In this document: piece after piece, positions 60,446 to 64,000 of the stretch
How positions within the stretch are numbered: position 1 is the stretch's first letter
Layout: the number at the start of each line of letters is the position of its first letter
NCBI RefSeq assembly: GCF_014196305.1
Contig: NZ_JACIDJ010000002.1
Coordinates: 682,001 to 746,000, forward strand
Length of the DNA stretch: 64,000 bases
From: Roseococcus suduntuyensis
GTDB lineage: Bacteria > Pseudomonadota > Alphaproteobacteria > Acetobacterales > Acetobacteraceae
Direction of reading: 5' to 3'
Notes under the pieces: model-generated
Seen by the model: the letters and a program-made list of their open reading frames with translations, nothing else
What the model was told of the DNA's origin: nothing
Database searches by the model: none
Translations under genes and position numbers: made by a program

Positions 60446-60706
60446 ATGCAGCGCCAGCAGATGATCACGGCGGCGATGGCGATGGCGACGGCGGGCGCGG
60501 ACGACGCCGCCGAGGGGAATGCCCCCGCGCAGGAAGCCGAGCACGCCCAGGGCGCGTACACACCCGCCCCGCGCGCCAGCCTGCGCGACGCCGCTGCGGC
60601 GATTCTGAACGCCTGGGACGCCAGCGCGGCGCAGGACGCGAGCAACAGCCCGGCCAACCAAACTGGGGCGAAGGGTTCCTTCACGGTCTACCGCATCGCG
60701 CCCTGA
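60446..60706 (+). pseudogene. DUF3489-type protein, C-terminal fragment
   Basis: 86 codons. APRASLRDAAAAILNAWDA resembles the linker helix of DUF3489 proteins, and TGAKGSFTVYRIAP their extreme C-terminus, while the ~70-residue DUF3489 module between them is missing. Skipping the element (60341-60433) puts this fragment in the same frame as the N-terminal piece. The ATG at 60446 has no good ribosome site. I read it as the distal part of the broken gene, though independent expression is not excluded. Confidence 0.5.
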
Positions 60707-60889
60707 TCTGGCGCCGACAGCGAATGGCGGGGCGTGTCCTGCGTCGAGGAACTTCTCATGCAGCGGTGGGCCTCGACGCCCAGTACGGGCCCGGCCAGGA
60801 TCGGGTGCATGCTTTTCACTGTGCGCCGTGATTGATCCGAGTGCGTTCCTGTCACAAGCTCGACCCTGCACAGGGCAGGACGCACGACG

Positions 60890-61489
60890 ATGACCGAGAC
60901 CCTTCTCTTCCCCGGACACGTCGAATGGTCCGGCGAGAACCCCGGCATTTCCCTCAAGACGGACCCCGCCGGGCCCTTCACGACGCTCGCCTCCTTCTTC
61001 CGGGTCGTGCTGTCGCCGCACGGGCGCGGCCATGCGCTGGTGCTCCTGCAGGCGCCGCAAACCGAAGGGGAGGGCAATGTCTGCCTGACCGACAATGAGC
61101 CGCTCGCGCGCTGGCTGGTCAGCGACTACGTGGCGCATTTCGGCGCGTGGCGCGGGCTGCCCGGCCTGCGCAACCTCGACTACCGCCCGCTCGACAGCGT
61201 GGCCGCCGGCGGCGACGCCATCACCCACTACAGCGAGACGGTGACGGCCGCCGGCATGACGGTGGCACTGGAGTGGAAGGGGCTGGGCAAGCCCTTCTGC
61301 TTCGCGCTCGCCCCCGCGCAATCGGCCACCGGCAAGCACCACATGCCGAGCCTCTTTGTGGGCTGCGAGACGGCGACGGTCACCGTCAACGGTGTGGCGC
61401 GGCCAGGCGCGCCCATCCCGCGCGAGATTGTGGGCCAGCACATCTCGACGGCGATGCTGGCCTTCTCGGAAACATGGCTGCGGGTCTGA
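60890..61489 (+). CDS. Conserved-looking protein of unknown function
   Basis: 199 residues from the ATG at 60890 (CAGGAC upstream). No signal peptide or membrane segment; a mixed alpha/beta protein rich in aromatic residues (FPGHVEWSGENPG, SFFRVVLSPHGRGHALVLLQAP, WLVSDYVAHFGAWRGLPGL, ITHYSETVTAAGMTVALEWKGLG). The C-terminal half contains GKHHMPSLFVGCE and ends in LAFSETWLRV. I do not recognise the family. It is a monocistronic gene between the broken DUF3489 gene and the glucan synthase; codon usage is native. Confidence 0.7.
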   Translation: MTETLLFPGHVEWSGENPGISLKTDPAGPFTTLASFFRVVLSPHGRGHALVLLQAPQTEGEGNVCLTDNEPLARWLVSDYVAHFGAWRGLPGLRNLDYRPLDSVAAGGDAITHYSETVTAAGMTVALEWKGLGKPFCFALAPAQSATGKHHMPSLFVGCETATVTVNGVARPGAPIPREIVGQHISTAMLAFSETWLRV

Positions 61490-61645
61490 ACCCGACCCGC
61501 GCAAGCGCCGCCGATAACAACCGAGGCCGGGCACAGCCGAGCAGAAGCATGCGGGTCCCCATCGCGGCTGCGCGAAGGGAGCATGAGTGGCCGCCAGGCC
61601 CGAGCTGACCGCGTTCCACGCGCGAGGCCGCCCGCCGCCTGCGCG

Positions 61646-61843
61646 TCAGCAACATGCGACCATCCCCGCCCGCGGGTCGCGGGTGTCCTGCGGCATCCAT
61701 GGCATCAGGAACTCTTCCAGTGCCGGCTCCGGCCCTGCCGGCAGCTGCAACTTCAGCAAGGCGATGAACGCCATTGCCGAGATGACGATCGCCAAACGCA
61801 GCCGCCTTTGCGCCAGAGCGTTCAGCGATTCGGAAGAATTCAA
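61646..61843 (-). CDS. Possible small membrane protein
   Basis: A 65-residue frame from TTG 61843 with one hydrophobic helix (LAIVISAMAFIALLKLQL, about 17-34) and an acidic, Pro-rich C-terminus. It lies in the 471-nt gap 61490-61960, which otherwise shows no gene. No ribosome site is obvious. Weak candidate. Confidence 0.25.
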   Translation of the reverse strand: MNSSESLNALAQRRLRLAIVISAMAFIALLKLQLPAGPEPALEEFLMPWMPQDTRDPRAGMVACC

Positions 61844-61960
61844 TCGACTTGACCAAATATTCTGGCCCGCGGCATGGCGCGCAACTCTTGCGCGCTGAAG
61901 GCGTTGTCAGCTCGCACGCTGACGTGCGGGAGCCTCAACGCAGTGCTCCAAAATCCATTC

Positions 61961-64000
61961 ATGCGCGCGCCTCAGGCGATCTGGAACGACAAGGCTCCGG
62001 TCCGTGCCGAGATCTTCGGCGTCGAGCGCCTCGAGATGCACGGGCGAAGCCTCGCTGCTGACCAGGCGGTGACCGCTCGGAAAAGGCGTGGGGATCCGCT
62101 GGGTCGACGCCTCGCTGCCAATGGCGAGTGTTTGCTCGCGTGCTACGCAGGAATGGTGGAAGCGGTGGATGAGGCACGGCCCATCACCCCGGCCGGAGAA
62201 TGGCTGATCGACAATTTTCATCTGGTGGAGCGCCAGATCCGGGCGGTGCGCCTGCATCTGCCACCAGGCTTCTACCGCCAGTTGCCCAAGCTCGTCAGCG
62301 GCCCCTTCGCGGGCTACCCGCGCATGCTGGGCGTCGCCTGGGCATATGTCGCGCACACGGACAGCAGCTTCAATCCGGCAACGTTCACGCGCTTCCTGCG
62401 CGCCTACCAGACGGTGCAACCGCTCTCGATCGGTGAGCTGTGGGCGAGCTCCATCACCCTGCGTATCGTCCTGATCGAGAACCTCCGGCGCCTCGCGGAG
62501 CGGATCCACGGCAATCATCTGGCGGAACAGGCCGCTGACCGCATCGCCGACAGGCTGGCGGGCGCCACGGGCGCGCCGGCCGAGACGACTGCGGGTGTCT
62601 TTGCCGGCCACGCCGAGGGCCCGCTCGACGACGCCTTTGCCGTGCAGCTCGTGCATCGGCTGCGCGATCAGGACCCGTCGGTCACCCCCGCACTCGCCTG
62701 GCTGGACCAGCGCCTGGAAATGGAGGGCCGGAATGCCGAAGCGGTGGTGCAGGAGCTGCACCGGACCGAGGGTGCGGCGAACGTCACTGTGCGGAACATC
62801 ATCACCAGCCTGCGCCTGATTGCCGATGTCAACTGGAACGAGATGTTCGAGAGTGTCAGCCTCGTGGATGATATCCTCGCCGCTGGCAGCGCATTCACCA
62901 CCATGGATTTCGCCACGCGAAACCTCTACCGCAGTGCCATCGAGGAGTTGGCGGCGCGTTCCGAGGGGAGTGAGCTGGACGTCGCCCGCGCCGCCGTGGC
63001 CACCGCGCAGCGTGCGCCGAATGACCCGCGAAAATCGGACCCCGGCTATCACCTCCTCGCCGGCGGGCGGCGCGATTTCGAGATCGAGATCGGGTTCCGC
63101 CCACCGTTCCGCGCCTGGCCGGGTCGGCTGAACCGCGCCTCCGGAATCGGCGGCTATGCGGCGGCCGTCGCGTGCACGACGTGCCTGGTGCTGGCCGTCC
63201 CCCTCTTCGTCATGGGCGCCCTGGGGCTTGGTTGGGTGTGGCTGGCGGCATTGGCCGTCCTCGGGATCATCCCGGCCCAGGATCTGGCCGTCTCCCTGGT
63301 CAACCGCGCCGTCACCAGCGGATTCGGAGCCAGGCTGCTGCCAGGGCTGGAATTGCTCGACGGCGTGCCGCCAGAGCTTCGCACGATGGTGGTGGTGCCG
63401 ACGCTGCTGACGTCCGAGGAGGCCATTGCCGAGCTGGTGGAACGGCTGGAAGTGCATCATCTGGCCAGTCCCGCCGGCTGCATGCACTACGCGCTACTGA
63501 CCGACTGGACGGATGCCGAGGCCGAGCACGCGCCGGACGACGACAGCCTGCTGGCGGCGGCAGCGGCCGGCATTGCCGAACTGAACAAACGGCTTGGCCC
63601 CGGACCCGATGGCGAACGCTTCTTCCTGTTCCACCGCCTCAGGGTCTGGAACGCCGGCGAGGCGCGCTGGATGGGCTGGGAGCGAAAGCGCGGCAAGCTG
63701 CATGAGCTGAACCAACTGCTGCGCGGCGCCCTCGATACCACCTACATCGCCATCAACGGGCTCGAACCCCGCGCGCCCGCCGATGTCCGCTACGTCATCA
63801 CGCTCGATGCCGATACCAGGCTGCCGCGCGATGCGGTGGGCCGGCTGATCGGCAAGATGGCGCACCCGCTCAACCGGCCGCGCTTCGATGTGGCGGCGGG
63901 GCGCGTGCTTGAGGGCTATGCCGTCCTGCAGCCACGGGTCACGCCGTCGCAGCCGGTGGGTGCCGAGGGGTCGCTGTTCCAGCGCATCTTCTCGAGCCTC
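61961..64000 (+). CDS. Cyclic beta-glucan synthase (NdvB/ChvB type), 5' part
   Basis: The frame is open from the ATG at 61961 to the window edge (680 codons); in-frame ATG 61874 is a longer option. Full-length relatives have about 2,800 residues and join a GT84 glycosyltransferase to GH94 phosphorylase-like modules to make periplasmic cyclic beta-1,2-glucans. Seen here: VRAEIFGVERLEMHGRSLA at the start, PITPAGEWLIDNFHLVE, LPPGFYRQLPKLV, WAYVAHTDSSFNP, IGELWASSITLRIVLIENL, two membrane helices (about 393-440), MVVVPTLLTSEEAI, and TLDADTRLPRDAVGRL with the DxD metal/sugar-nucleotide motif. Such glucans help osmotic adaptation and host interaction. Confidence 0.9.
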   Translation, partial: MRAPQAIWNDKAPVRAEIFGVERLEMHGRSLAADQAVTARKRRGDPLGRRLAANGECLLACYAGMVEAVDEARPITPAGEWLIDNFHLVERQIRAVRLHLPPGFYRQLPKLVSGPFAGYPRMLGVAWAYVAHTDSSFNPATFTRFLRAYQTVQPLSIGELWASSITLRIVLIENLRRLAERIHGNHLAEQAADRIADRLAGATGAPAETTAGVFAGHAEGPLDDAFAVQLVHRLRDQDPSVTPALAWLDQRLEMEGRNAEAVVQELHRTEGAANVTVRNIITSLRLIADVNWNEMFESVSLVDDILAAGSAFTTMDFATRNLYRSAIEELAARSEGSELDVARAAVATAQRAPNDPRKSDPGYHLLAGGRRDFEIEIGFRPPFRAWPGRLNRASGIGGYAAAVACTTCLVLAVPLFVMGALGLGWVWLAALAVLGIIPAQDLAVSLVNRAVTSGFGARLLPGLELLDGVPPELRTMVVVPTLLTSEEAIAELVERLEVHHLASPAGCMHYALLTDWTDAEAEHAPDDDSLLAAAAAGIAELNKRLGPGPDGERFFLFHRLRVWNAGEARWMGWERKRGKLHELNQLLRGALDTTYIAINGLEPRAPADVRYVITLDADTRLPRDAVGRLIGKMAHPLNRPRFDVAAGRVLEGYAVLQPRVTPSQPVGAEGSLFQRIFSSL

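Noticed and set aside
61490-61960. Second gene on the plus strand between 61583 and 61898
   Set aside because: The frames there are short, lack ribosome sites and read as low-complexity text; only a weak minus-strand candidate remains.
1-64000. tRNA, rRNA or known riboswitch
   Set aside because: No cloverleaf-like TPsiC arm (GGTTCGANTCC) or other conserved RNA core was found on reading both strands.

Overview
The window is GC-rich (roughly 70%) DNA with dense, mostly 4-nt-overlapping operons. Its gene content (tripartite tricarboxylate transporters with Bug-type binding proteins, hopanoid HpnH, molybdenum hydroxylase subunits, DUF3309 and DUF3489 proteins, an NdvB-type glucan synthase) points to an alphaproteobacterium, most likely an Acetobacteraceae/Roseomonas-like soil or water organism. 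This is inferred from gene families; no rRNA or tRNA gene was seen.

Layout. (1) 1-4.35 kb, minus strand: a TTT uptake operon with two tandem binding proteins and a TctA-TctB fusion permease. (2) 4.67-22.26 kb, plus strand: the most striking locus, a two-partner secretion system made of a TpsB transporter, a ~3,700-residue repeat-rich TpsA and, 3 nt later, a CHAT (caspase-like) protease predicted to be a lipoprotein. Four small envelope genes follow (DUF3309, Rap1a/Tai-like, glycine zipper, OmpA lipoprotein). (3) 22.36-25.95 kb: a small lipoprotein, then a CoA-ester lyase, a GntR/UTRA regulator and a CaiB-type CoA transferase. (4) 26.0-30.9 kb: a terminal oxidase cluster (CtaG, CopD, DUF2231, CoxB, fused CoxA-CoxC). 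(5) 30.86-32.73 kb: a phosphoribosyltransferase and hopanoid radical-SAM enzyme HpnH.

(6) 32.8-40.83 kb, minus strand: a seven-gene operon joining a TauA/SsuA-like ABC importer to an amidohydrolase and a three-gene molybdenum hydroxylase with a CoxS-CoxG fusion; a MarR regulator is divergent. (7) 41.4-49.1 kb, plus strand: MgtC, a membrane protein, a 2-aminoethylphosphonate/iron-type ABC importer, a Vgb-like propeller protein coupled to a cytochrome c, and a pirin. (8) 49.16-56.7 kb, minus strand: a Liv-type ABC importer interleaved with a short-chain dehydrogenase and followed by a Baeyer-Villiger monooxygenase, read as an alcohol/ketone uptake and oxidation operon. (9) 56.85-60.7 kb: a decayed accessory zone with an IS3 remnant, an internally deleted IS21 istA, a parDE toxin-antitoxin pair with both genes broken, and a DUF3489 gene split by an 89-bp dispersed element. 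(10) 61.96 kb to the end: the 5' part of a cyclic beta-glucan synthase gene that leaves the window.

The leading candidate for an undescribed system is the TpsB-TpsA-CHAT locus, where a surface giant and a predicted envelope-anchored protease are encoded together. The second is the 89-bp element, whose two copies both begin at the stop codon of a gene.
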